In this document: positions 8,654 through 16,676 of the stretch, piece by piece
Layout: every line of letters starts with the position of its first letter
How positions within the stretch are numbered: position 1 is the first letter of the stretch
DNA from: Cytophagales bacterium UBA2561
GTDB lineage: Bacteria > Bacteroidota > Bacteroidia > Cytophagales > Thermoflexibacteraceae
Assembly: GCA_002340355.1 (NCBI GenBank)
Contig: DDLX01000028.1
Coordinates: 558,001 to 622,000 of the forward strand
DNA: 64,000 nucleotides
Direction: 5' to 3'
Program-made: the position numbers and the translations under genes
The notes under the pieces: generated by a model
Database searches by the model: none
Seen by the model: only the letters and a program-made list of their open reading frames with translations
What the model was told of the DNA's origin: nothing

Positions 8654-9217
8654 TCATCTATTTTCTTTTTCAAAAGGTGGTTTCCAATTTTTTGTTTTCA
8701 TAATTGCTTTCACTTCTTGATATGATAAGGGATAAAAATTATGGCAATCTACTCCAATATCAAAAGACAAAGAAGCTGAATCCTCAGATAATGTGCCATG
8801 GGAATGCCCATATAAATGATAAGTTCCCCAATGAGACGCATTCCATTCTCTGATAGCATAATGAAATAATACAATCATTTGTTCGCCACGTTCAAATTCA
8901 TCATCCTTAACTATCAGTTCATGGTAGTTTTTTATCCACTCGAATCTTGTATGACAGGCTTGAGCTGATTTTTCATGATTTCCATTAATCAAATAAATCT
9001 TTCCGTTTAGTCTTTCAAGGATTTTTCGTAATTTGCCCACAGCACAAAGCCCAAAATCTCCTAAATGATACACGTCATCTTCTGGCTTCACTTCTTCATT
9101 CCATTTTTGGATTAAAATTTCGTTCATTTCATCGACATCCTTAAAAGGACGCTTGCAAAATTTGATGATATTTTTATGCCCAAAGTGATGATCTGAGGTG
9201 AAAAATAAGTTATTCAT
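8654..9217 (-). CDS. Calcineurin-like metallophosphoesterase
   Basis: 187 residues. Dinuclear metal-site motifs are visible: SDHHFGH near residues 8-14 (D-x-H), HLGDFG near 51-56 (GD), INGNHE near 78-83 (GNHE), an HYA motif near 118 and YGHSHG near 137 (GHxH). This matches the short YfcE-like/phage-type phosphoesterases. The substrate is unknown; members cleave phosphomonoesters or diesters. It is cytoplasmic, with no signal peptide. It is convergent with the STAS-like gene and divergent from the XRE regulator, and does not appear to be in an operon. Confidence 0.85.
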   Translation of the reverse strand: MNNLFFTSDHHFGHKNIIKFCKRPFKDVDEMNEILIQKWNEEVKPEDDVYHLGDFGLCAVGKLRKILERLNGKIYLINGNHEKSAQACHTRFEWIKNYHELIVKDDEFERGEQMIVLFHYAIREWNASHWGTYHLYGHSHGTLSEDSASLSFDIGVDCHNFYPLSYQEVKAIMKTKNWKPPFEKENR

Positions 9218-9567
9218 GGTTTTATCAACTCAATAGTTTGTAAGTTTCCACAGTATAGAGTTTGCAACTCTTATGCTATAAAAGTCATTGAATACCAATA
9301 GATTGTGATTTTAGAAAATTATATTAATAAAAAACTTACGAACTATTGTAACTTTTAGGAAGTCAGAAGTAGTAGATTGTTCCGTATGTTAAACAAAAAT
9401 CAACTGTCGTAGCCGATAGGTTTACCTTCAAAATTAGGTCAAGTTTTGTATCCTTGGTTTTCATTTTTTTAATAAATTATTCTATTAAATAATATAGACA
9501 AAAAATAAAATTTTTTATATTGTTTTTCAAATCCAAATATAACTTTTTGTAATATTTTGTATTTATA
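9218..9567. other. 350-bp intergenic region with a degenerate palindrome
   Basis: AT-rich spacer between divergent genes. AGAGTTTGCAACTCT (9257-9271) is a small palindrome with the same TTTGCAA centre as the larger repeats at 10033-10074 and 49127-49170. No ORF or RNA was recognised. Confidence 0.35.
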
Positions 9568-9957
9568 ATGAATAAATTTATTGATTCTGAGCGAGTTAAA
9601 AAGGTAAGAAAAAAATTAAAATTAACTCAAAATGAGCTAGGTAAATTAATTGGTATTTCTCAAAAGTCAGTAAGTCATTTAGAATCAGGTAAAACAAAAA
9701 ACATACCATTAGAGTATTTACTTTTTTTATTCCAAAAAAATATATCCGTATATTGGATAATGGGCTGGTCAGACGAAATGTATATATCAAATCATCAAAA
9801 AAGCACTGATAATAAAGTTGAGAGCTGTTCTAATTACCAAGAGTTTGAAAATCAGAAGATAAAAATAGAAGAAATGTCCAAACAGATTGAAGAATTGAAA
9901 AAGGACAGAACAGATTTGATGCGTTTACTTACTAGACTCTCTTCAAAAGAGAAGTAA
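9568..9957 (+). CDS. XRE-family helix-turn-helix protein with C-terminal coiled coil
   Basis: 129 residues. The N-terminal helix-turn-helix (about residues 8-65) reads VRKKLKLTQNELGKLIGIS then QKSVSHLESGKTKNIP, typical of Cro/C1-type DNA-binding domains. The C-terminal third (about 93-122) is a Glu/Lys/Leu-rich coiled coil, probably for dimerisation. It may autoregulate or be a remnant of an accessory module. No toxin partner lies beside it, and the next gene, an esterase, is on the other strand. Targets cannot be inferred. Confidence 0.8.
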   Translation: MNKFIDSERVKKVRKKLKLTQNELGKLIGISQKSVSHLESGKTKNIPLEYLLFLFQKNISVYWIMGWSDEMYISNHQKSTDNKVESCSNYQEFENQKIKIEEMSKQIEELKKDRTDLMRLLTRLSSKEK

Positions 9958-10032
9958 ATAATAATAGTCAATAATTTCTATAGAGCTTGTTTAGATTTTA
10001 ATTAAACAAATGATTATCAAATTTTTATAGAA

Positions 10033-10074
10033 AATTCCGTAAAGTAGGATTTGCAAACCCTACTCTATGGAAAT
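10033..10074. repeat. REP-like imperfect palindrome
   Basis: The arms TTCCGTAAAGTAGG and CCTACTCTATGGAA flank a TTTGCAAA-type centre. The outer TTCCGTA/TATGGAA arms and the TTTGCAAAC core match the perfect palindrome at 49127-49170, so this is one family of intergenic repeat. It lies between the XRE gene and the convergent esterase gene, where it may also serve as a terminator. Confidence 0.6.
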
Positions 10075-10211
10075 TGGCAATTTTGAGTAATAAGCTATCT
10101 CACTATTTTGAAGTCTTTTCCCTAAATAAATTTTACAATATATTCATAATCAGACTTTTAATAAACAAATTTAAAGTTTAGCTTATATGAGTTTGATTTT
10201 ATATTAAAAAT

Positions 10212-11006
10212 TTATTTAGCTAATTTATCAAAAAACTCAAAGTGTTTGCCAATAGATTTTTTCCAGTAAGTACGGCTGTGATTTCCTTTCTGAGCAATAA
10301 ATTCTGCCGAAATACTGTGCTTTTGACAAAGTTGGTAAATTTCTAAATTACGCTTATAAAAGAAATCTTCTGTACCACAGTCGAATAAAAAAGGCTTATT
10401 TTTTCCTTTGATATTCAGCAAATTACCTCGAACCGTATATTTTTCCCAAGTTCCTGAATTATATTTTCCCAGATATTTGGCGACTCCAAAACGAGCCGTT
10501 TTTGCTGTAAAACTCAAGCCTCCACTTGTGCTAGCTGCACTCCGAAAAAAGTCAGGATTTTTCAGAAACAAATATAAAGCCCCATGACCTCCCATACTTA
10601 AACCCGTAATAAATAAATTAGATTTATCAAGTTTATACTTGACAATGGCTTTAGGGGCAAAAGTGTTGAAAAAGAAAGTTTCAAATTGCATTTTTGCATC
10701 AAGAGGGCTGTCCAAATACCACGAATCATAAAACCCATTCGGACAAATAATTACCATCTCATATTGATCGGCATAGGCTTGCAAATCTGTAATTTTGCCC
10801 CATTGTTTGTAATTTCCAGCCCAACCATGCAACATAAAAACAGCAGGATATTTTTGAGTTTCGGTATAACTTTTTGGTAAATAAACCTGTGCAGTATCGG
10901 GATAAGGAATATTAGAACTTTGACAAATGAATAGTTCTTGAGCATTTAAAGAACTCAAAATCAATAACATAAAAATAAGACTTAATGAAATAGTTTTAGA
11001 AATCAT
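10212..11006 (-). CDS. Secreted esterase of the putative esterase (esterase D-like) family
   Basis: 264 residues with an N-terminal signal peptide (residues 1-22, hydrophobic core then LNAQ), so exported. The alpha/beta hydrolase fold is shown by FMLHGWAGNYKQW (oxyanion region), nucleophile Ser137 in GLSMGGHG, a likely acid in DCGTEDF, and the catalytic His in KGNHSRTYW. The pattern matches PF00756-type carbohydrate or acyl esterases. The natural substrate is unknown. It is monocistronic, with an AT-rich 297-bp region between it and the divergent TIR gene. Confidence 0.8.
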   Translation of the reverse strand: MISKTISLSLIFMLLILSSLNAQELFICQSSNIPYPDTAQVYLPKSYTETQKYPAVFMLHGWAGNYKQWGKITDLQAYADQYEMVIICPNGFYDSWYLDSPLDAKMQFETFFFNTFAPKAIVKYKLDKSNLFITGLSMGGHGALYLFLKNPDFFRSAASTSGGLSFTAKTARFGVAKYLGKYNSGTWEKYTVRGNLLNIKGKNKPFLFDCGTEDFFYKRNLEIYQLCQKHSISAEFIAQKGNHSRTYWKKSIGKHFEFFDKLAK

Positions 11007-11303
11007 TTAAAAGGATATTTAGATTAGAGTTTAAGTTAAAAAAATATTTTTTTTGAAAAGATTTAAAAAAATACACTTTTCGGACAACATCTTTTGCATA
11101 GTTTTTGTCATTTTGACATTAAAGTCTTTGCTTTGTTGTGTTTTTAAGACAGTTGAAATAAGGCTTTTAAGCTAGAAAATTCGTGTAATTTTAAAAATTG
11201 CATATGTTTTCAATAAACGATGATTCTGAAAATTTCTATTAAAAATCGTTTAAAAATAGCTAATTTTAACCTACACGATTTGCAGAATTACTGATTAACT
11301 TCA

Positions 11304-14300
11304 ATGATACAAACAAAAGACCTTTTCATCTCTTATGGCAGGCGGGAAAGTTTAGGCTTTGTGGGACGATTGCACCGTTTACTCAAATTGCAAGGCTATG
11401 ATGGTTGGTTCGATAAAGTAAATATTCCTGATGGAGATGATTATGCGCTCCGAATCAATAACGGTATCGAATCGGCGCACAATTTTGTCTATGTCATGGC
11501 TCCACGTAGTCTTACTTCGCCGTATTGTTTGCTCGAAATTGAATATGCCCGAATTTTGGGTAAAAGAGTTATTCCTGTAAATCAGATGGTTATTTTTAAT
11601 GCTCCTGATTATGAACTTTCTGCGAGTGATAAAGCCGTTTTAAAAACATTTTATGAAACTCATTCTATTTTAGATCCTGAAATCAATACAGCACAAGATG
11701 TTTTAGACCGTTCATTAGCTCTGATAGGACGTACCGACTGGCTGGATGGTAAAGAAAATTTATCAGATTCGGACTGTAATGAACTTAGTAATTGGGCACA
11801 AACCTATGAAAATCAATGGATTAAACATGACGACTTAAACCACTTAGAAGCCATAGAGTTACCTGAATTCGGTGAAAGCATTGACCCTATTGAGACCGTA
11901 GTAGAACATATTGCGCTACTCTTGGACAAACAAAAACATTACGTCTATCAACATACTAAAATTTTACTATACGCCTTACGATGGCAAAATAATGGCTTAG
12001 CTACTCGTTACTTATTGGTCGGCAAAAAACGCATGGAAGCCTATAATTGGCTCAGGACTGAATTTATTCCTCCGAAACAACCTCCCTGTCAAGTAACTGA
12101 TTTACAGGCAGATTATATTTGTGAGAGTCGGAAAAATGCCGAAAACTTGATGACTGACCTTTTTCTGTGTCATGCTGTAGAAAATATAGAAATTCGAAAT
12201 CAAGTAGCTAAAACACTGGCAAAACAAGGTATCACTTGTTGGACACATGACCGAGATATTGATAAGTCTGAGGAGTATCATGCAGCCATCATTCGAGGAA
12301 TTGAACAAGCAGATAATTTTGTATTTTTCATCTCAAATCAGTCGGTTCAATCCGAATATTGTTTACATGAATTAGAGAATGCAGAAAAATTAAATAAACG
12401 AATCATTCCCATTTTAATTGATAATGTGTCTGAAGTTTCAATTCCTTATAGCATTCGAGATTTGCAGTACATTGATTTTACTGATAATGTCAGAATGGGA
12501 GATTTCGAACGGGATTTAGATGATATCTTGAATACGATTCGAAGAGAACAAACTTATTTTTATGAACATAAAGTCTTATTGGTCAGAGCTTTAAAATGGA
12601 AAAAAGAAAATAAAGTTCATTCTTTTTTATTACGGGGTTATAATCTGGAAAATGCTCAAACTTGGTTGCGTCTGAATCAAGATCGTGACCAATTTGCACC
12701 TACCCAAATTCACAAAGAATTTATTGTGGCAGGTGAAGCCACCAAAGGACAACTCGGTGCCGATGTTTTTATTTCCTATTCGCGGAAGGATAGTGATTTT
12801 TCTAGAAAACTAAATACAGCACTCCAAGAAGCCGAAAAAACCACTTGGTTTGATCAAGAAAGTATTAGTTCGGGTGTCGATTTTGAAAAAGAAATTTACA
12901 AAGGAATTGATAATGCCGATAATTTTATTTTTGTCATTTCTCCTGACTCAATTATTTCGGAATATTGCGAAAGGGAGGTAAATTATGCCAAATCTAAGAA
13001 CAAACGCATCATTACGATTTTGTATCGAAATGTCAGTTCTGAGACCATGCCCCAAACTTTACAAGCCATTCAGTGGATTGATTTCAAAAATATTAGCTTT
13101 GAGAAGTCTTTCCGAGACTTAGTTCAATCCATTGATATCGACCGTGAACACGCCAATCGGCATACTTTATTTCAGCAACGAGCCGCCGAATGGGAAGATC
13201 ATCAACGTAGTTCAGACTTTTTATTGAATGAAACCGCTTCTTCGACTGCCGAGATTTGGCTTAAAGAAGCCTTTGGTATTGAAGATGAAAACCTAGATGA
13301 TTTGGATGATTTTACACCACAAAAGCAACCTATTCCCACTCATCTTCAAGTTGAATATATTCAAGAAAGTCGGTTAGCTATTTTAAAGGCTGAAGCCAAA
13401 AATCGACATCGCCGCCGAAGATTACGTACTTTATTAGGCATTTCAGTAGTTAGTTTTGTCATTTCGGCAGGCTTGGGAATGAATGCTTGGCATCAAAACG
13501 ATTTAGTACGCAAAAAATCTGCGGAAATAGATAAGGCATATGATAGCCTTCTAAAGGTCAAGACAGAAGCCGAAGAGGCTCAAGAGAGAGTCGCTAAAAT
13601 TTCAGGTAAAGCACATGATTATCAGATTGTTATTAAAGAAACAGAACTAGAAGTTCATAAAGCACTTCGCACTGCTCAATCCGAACGGGATAAAGCCCAA
13701 GAACAACTTCAACGCCATAAAAAATTAGTTCAAAGTATTTCATTCTCGGAAACAGAAAATCTGGCAATGGTTTTTGATCATGGACTTTGGGGCTACATTA
13801 ATCAAAATGGAAATCGAGTTATTCGACCACAATTTAGTAATCCGCGTAACTTTTATCTAGGATATGCCTATGTAAATGATGCTTTTTTCATCAATACCAG
13901 AGGAACGAAATTTAAACGTCAAGACGGATTAAGGCGAACTTTTACGGCAATGCGAACTCATCCGAAAGCTAGTAAATTAACTGTTTTAGAATTGCAGAGC
14001 CTAAAAATCAAGGCTTTATCTACTAATATTAAGTACTTAAAAGGACTACAGTATTTAGTTCTGTATAATAACGAACTAACTTCACTACCTAGAGAAATTG
14101 GACAACTGCAAAGCTTGACAAATTTGTATTTATCACGGAATAAATTGCAGACATTACCTAAAGAGATTGGAAAATTAAAGAATCTTACTTATCTAAATTT
14201 AGGAATGAATCGTATTAAAACGCTTCCTACCGAATTGAAGAATTTGAAAAATCTTAAGGAATTAGACTTGCGGGGTAATCATTCTCTTCCGAAAAGCCAA

Positions 14301-14348
14301 ATTCAGAAATTACGAAAGGCTTTACCATATTGTACAATTAAACACTAA
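11304..14348 (+). CDS. Triple-TIR membrane protein with C-terminal leucine-rich repeats
   Basis: 1014 residues. Three TIR domains start near residues 5 (LFISYGRRES), 283 (DLFLCHAVEN) and 485 (DVFISYSRKD). Each keeps the C-x-x-E segment (YCLLE, YCLHE, YCERE) holding the glutamate used for NAD cleavage in catalytic TIRs. Each TIR is followed by a repeated linker of the form H..LL..AL.W....LL.G...A..WL, ending in a Pro-rich part, a module also seen in STAND/WD40-type signalling proteins. One membrane helix (about 708-728) follows, then a coiled coil (735-800), a WG-like repeat (LWGYINQNGNRVI) and about five leucine-rich repeats (890-1005). A role in defence or stress signalling is inferred. The GDPD gene follows after 5 bp. 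It is a paralogue of the 44.2-46.7 kb gene. Confidence 0.85.
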   Translation: MIQTKDLFISYGRRESLGFVGRLHRLLKLQGYDGWFDKVNIPDGDDYALRINNGIESAHNFVYVMAPRSLTSPYCLLEIEYARILGKRVIPVNQMVIFNAPDYELSASDKAVLKTFYETHSILDPEINTAQDVLDRSLALIGRTDWLDGKENLSDSDCNELSNWAQTYENQWIKHDDLNHLEAIELPEFGESIDPIETVVEHIALLLDKQKHYVYQHTKILLYALRWQNNGLATRYLLVGKKRMEAYNWLRTEFIPPKQPPCQVTDLQADYICESRKNAENLMTDLFLCHAVENIEIRNQVAKTLAKQGITCWTHDRDIDKSEEYHAAIIRGIEQADNFVFFISNQSVQSEYCLHELENAEKLNKRIIPILIDNVSEVSIPYSIRDLQYIDFTDNVRMGDFERDLDDILNTIRREQTYFYEHKVLLVRALKWKKENKVHSFLLRGYNLENAQTWLRLNQDRDQFAPTQIHKEFIVAGEATKGQLGADVFISYSRKDSDFSRKLNTALQEAEKTTWFDQESISSGVDFEKEIYKGIDNADNFIFVISPDSIISEYCEREVNYAKSKNKRIITILYRNVSSETMPQTLQAIQWIDFKNISFEKSFRDLVQSIDIDREHANRHTLFQQRAAEWEDHQRSSDFLLNETASSTAEIWLKEAFGIEDENLDDLDDFTPQKQPIPTHLQVEYIQESRLAILKAEAKNRHRRRRLRTLLGISVVSFVISAGLGMNAWHQNDLVRKKSAEIDKAYDSLLKVKTEAEEAQERVAKISGKAHDYQIVIKETELEVHKALRTAQSERDKAQEQLQRHKKLVQSISFSETENLAMVFDHGLWGYINQNGNRVIRPQFSNPRNFYLGYAYVNDAFFINTRGTKFKRQDGLRRTFTAMRTHPKASKLTVLELQSLKIKALSTNIKYLKGLQYLVLYNNELTSLPREIGQLQSLTNLYLSRNKLQTLPKEIGKLKNLTYLNLGMNRIKTLPTELKNLKNLKELDLRGNHSLPKSQIQKLRKALPYCTIKH

Positions 14349-14353
14349 ATCTA

Positions 14354-15241
14354 ATGTTTTCAACTATCTACAATTATTGCCAGTTTCAATTCCAATCCAT
14401 TCCTTCAGATATCGAATTACAAACCATTACGAAGAAAGTCTTTCGAGACGGTCAGTTCCAAACCATTTCTGTATTAGACGATTTAAAAATTATTGCTCAT
14501 CGGGGAGCTTCGGGATACGCTCCTGAAAATACATTAGCCTCAGTACGAAAAGCACTCGAATACCCTGAAGTTGATATTATTGAAATTGATATCCACCTCT
14601 CAAAAGATGATGAAATTATAGTTATTCATGATCCTGATTTACAGCGAACTACTAATCAGAAAGGAGAGATCAAAAATCTGATTTTTTCAGAGATTCGTAA
14701 AGCAGATGCAGGTAGTTGGTTTGATGAAAAATTCATAGGAGAAAAAGTACCAACTTTACTAGAAATCTTAGAGCTTATTAATGGAAAAAAGACTCTTTTA
14801 ATTGAAATTAAATCCAATAAGAGAGGAGAAATTTATGATAAAATTGTACAGAAAACAATTACTGAAATTCGGAATTATAAGGCAGAAAAGTGGTGTATAA
14901 TTCAAGCTTTTGAAACTGAATATTTACACCAAACTCATCAACTTGCACCCGAAATTGAAACTCAAAAACTAATTGAATATCCGCTTTCTATTCCTTTCTG
15001 GACTAAGGGTTATGTAGATGTAAGATGGCAAAAAGGAAGCCCTATCTTAGATGGTATTACAGCAGTAAATGCTTACTTCCCATTTTGGGATATATCTCAA
15101 ATTTCTCAAATTCAAGCCCAGAAGTTACAAACATATGTTTATACAGTAAATGAGATAAATTCTATCAAAAAGATGATTTTAGCAGGTGTAGATGGAATTA
15201 TTACCAATTTTCCTGACCGAGTCATCTCTTTAAAAAAATAA
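14354..15241 (+). CDS. Glycerophosphodiester phosphodiesterase family protein
   Basis: 295 residues. GDPD enzymes hydrolyse glycerophosphodiesters to glycerol-3-phosphate and an alcohol. The signature IAHRGASGYAPENT starts near residue 47. EIDIHLSKDD and VIHDPDLQRTT follow with the metal-binding Glu/Asp and catalytic His, and the C-terminus has VDGIITNFPD. The roughly 45-residue N-terminal extension has no signal peptide and is unusual, so the enzyme is probably cytoplasmic. It starts 5 bp after the TIR/LRR gene, which implies co-transcription. Whether it is functionally tied to that gene is unknown. Confidence 0.85.
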   Translation: MFSTIYNYCQFQFQSIPSDIELQTITKKVFRDGQFQTISVLDDLKIIAHRGASGYAPENTLASVRKALEYPEVDIIEIDIHLSKDDEIIVIHDPDLQRTTNQKGEIKNLIFSEIRKADAGSWFDEKFIGEKVPTLLEILELINGKKTLLIEIKSNKRGEIYDKIVQKTITEIRNYKAEKWCIIQAFETEYLHQTHQLAPEIETQKLIEYPLSIPFWTKGYVDVRWQKGSPILDGITAVNAYFPFWDISQISQIQAQKLQTYVYTVNEINSIKKMILAGVDGIITNFPDRVISLKK

Positions 15242-15268
15242 ACAAATTTTCTATCCAATAAAAAAACA

Positions 15269-15604
15269 ATGGACTACTTTAAACGAATTGAAAATCTGCA
15301 AGATAAAACCCTTTTTAAAGGTTTTGAAGGCAAGCTATTGCATACCGAAAACATGACACTTAGTTTTTGGGAAATTGAAGAGGGTTCTGTTTTACCACTT
15401 CACCACCATCATCATGAACAAGTTACACATGTTTTAGAAGGAAAATTAGAGCTAACAATTAATGGTCAAACTAAAATTTGTACTTCAGGAGAAGTTGCAC
15501 TAATTCCTTCCAATACGCCACATAGAGGAAAAGCCCTTACCCAATGTCGAGTATTGGATGTCTTTACTCCTTGTCGTGAAGATTATAAAAATTCAGATCA
15601 ATAA
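15269..15604 (+). CDS. Small cupin-domain protein
   Basis: 111 residues forming one cupin barrel. The metal motif LPLHHHHHEQVTHVLEGKLEL supplies two or three His plus Glu, and the second motif has ALIPSNTPHRGKAL with a His. Single-domain cupins of this kind bind Fe, Mn or Zn and can be isomerases, dioxygenases or binding proteins; the substrate is not evident. It begins 27 bp after the GDPD gene and probably shares its transcript. A bidirectional terminator-like hairpin follows. Confidence 0.8.
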   Translation: MDYFKRIENLQDKTLFKGFEGKLLHTENMTLSFWEIEEGSVLPLHHHHHEQVTHVLEGKLELTINGQTKICTSGEVALIPSNTPHRGKALTQCRVLDVFTPCREDYKNSDQ

Positions 15605-15624
15605 AAATCTGATTCATAATTTAA

Positions 15625-15664
15625 TTTTTCCATAGTAATTCATCAATCTGCTACTATGGAAAAA
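15625..15664. terminator. Bidirectional terminator hairpin between cupin and HDAC-family genes
   Basis: TTTTTCCATAGTA (15625-15637) pairs perfectly with TACTATGGAAAAA (15652-15664) around a 14-base loop, between converging genes. The outer TTTTTCC(A/G)TAG arm resembles the arms of the palindromic repeat family at 49127 and 10033. Confidence 0.75.
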
Positions 15665-15671
15665 TGTTTTC

Positions 15672-16574
15672 TTAGAAAAAAACTTCTTGAGCTAACCGAA
15701 AAGTATTCGAATGTGCTTCGATAATTGTACTAATTTTTGGAGAGTATCCGCCTCCCATCGTTACAGAAACAGGAATTTTGTTTCGCTGGCAAGTCTCCAA
15801 AACAAAACGGTCTCGTGCCTTACACCCTGCTACAGAAAGCCCTAAACGCCCAAGTTTATCGGTTGCCAAAACGTCCACTCCCGCCTGAAAAAAGATAAAT
15901 TCGGGTTGGAAATCTTCTAATATAGGAAGTAAATGACGCTCTAAAACGGGTAAATAATGATTTTCGTTAGTCCCATCTGCTAAAGGAATATCTAAATCAG
16001 ATTTTTCTTTCTGAAGCGGATAATTTTTTTCACCATGTATTGAAAAAGTAAATACACGAGGCTCATTTTCAAATATTTGAGCTGTCCCATTACCTTGATG
16101 CACATCCAAATCTACTACTAAAATTCGTGAAAAATGATGGTGGTTTAATAAAAAATTGGCACTTACAGCGATATCATTTAACAAACAAAATCCCTCACCC
16201 CGATCTGTAAACGCATGGTGTGTCCCACCAGCAATATTCATCGCAATTCCAAACTCTAGGGCAAACAAAGCGGTTTTTATTGTTCCATCCAAAATGGTTA
16301 TTTCACGTTGAATTAATTCGGGTGACATTGGGAAACCTGTTTTTCGAACTTGGCGGGGTGTCAAAGTACCCGTTTTTAGTTTTTCCCAATAAACTGGACA
16401 ATGGGTTTCTAAAATAATGGATTCGGCAAGGGGTTCAGGTGCAAAGAAATTTTCGGATGAAACTGTACCTTCATACATTAATTGTTCAGGAATCAACTCA
16501 TATTTTTCCATTGGGAAACGATGTCCTTTAGGAAGCGAATGTTTATAGCAGGGTTGCCATGCAATTTTTAACAT
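15672..16574 (-). CDS. Histone deacetylase-superfamily amidohydrolase
   Basis: 300 residues, the usual size for bacterial class of AcuC/HDAC-like enzymes that remove acetyl or acyl groups from amines. Active-site blocks are present: GGTHHAFTDRGEGFCLLND (tandem His) and VVDLDVHQGNGTA (Asp and His zinc ligands). FFQAGVDVLATD (second zinc Asp) and VTMGGGYSP (Gly-rich end) complete the set. It is cytoplasmic. The substrate is unknown, with polyamines or acetyl-lysine possible. It is convergent with the cupin gene and divergent from otsAB. Confidence 0.85.
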   Translation of the reverse strand: MLKIAWQPCYKHSLPKGHRFPMEKYELIPEQLMYEGTVSSENFFAPEPLAESIILETHCPVYWEKLKTGTLTPRQVRKTGFPMSPELIQREITILDGTIKTALFALEFGIAMNIAGGTHHAFTDRGEGFCLLNDIAVSANFLLNHHHFSRILVVDLDVHQGNGTAQIFENEPRVFTFSIHGEKNYPLQKEKSDLDIPLADGTNENHYLPVLERHLLPILEDFQPEFIFFQAGVDVLATDKLGRLGLSVAGCKARDRFVLETCQRNKIPVSVTMGGGYSPKISTIIEAHSNTFRLAQEVFF

Positions 16575-16676
16575 AATTTAAACAATTTTACGTCAGAAAG
16601 TTTAATAGTTAGGGCGTGTGCTGAGAATTCGGTAACTTGCCTTTTTGATGTTTATGCACTTAACTCCTTATGTTTC

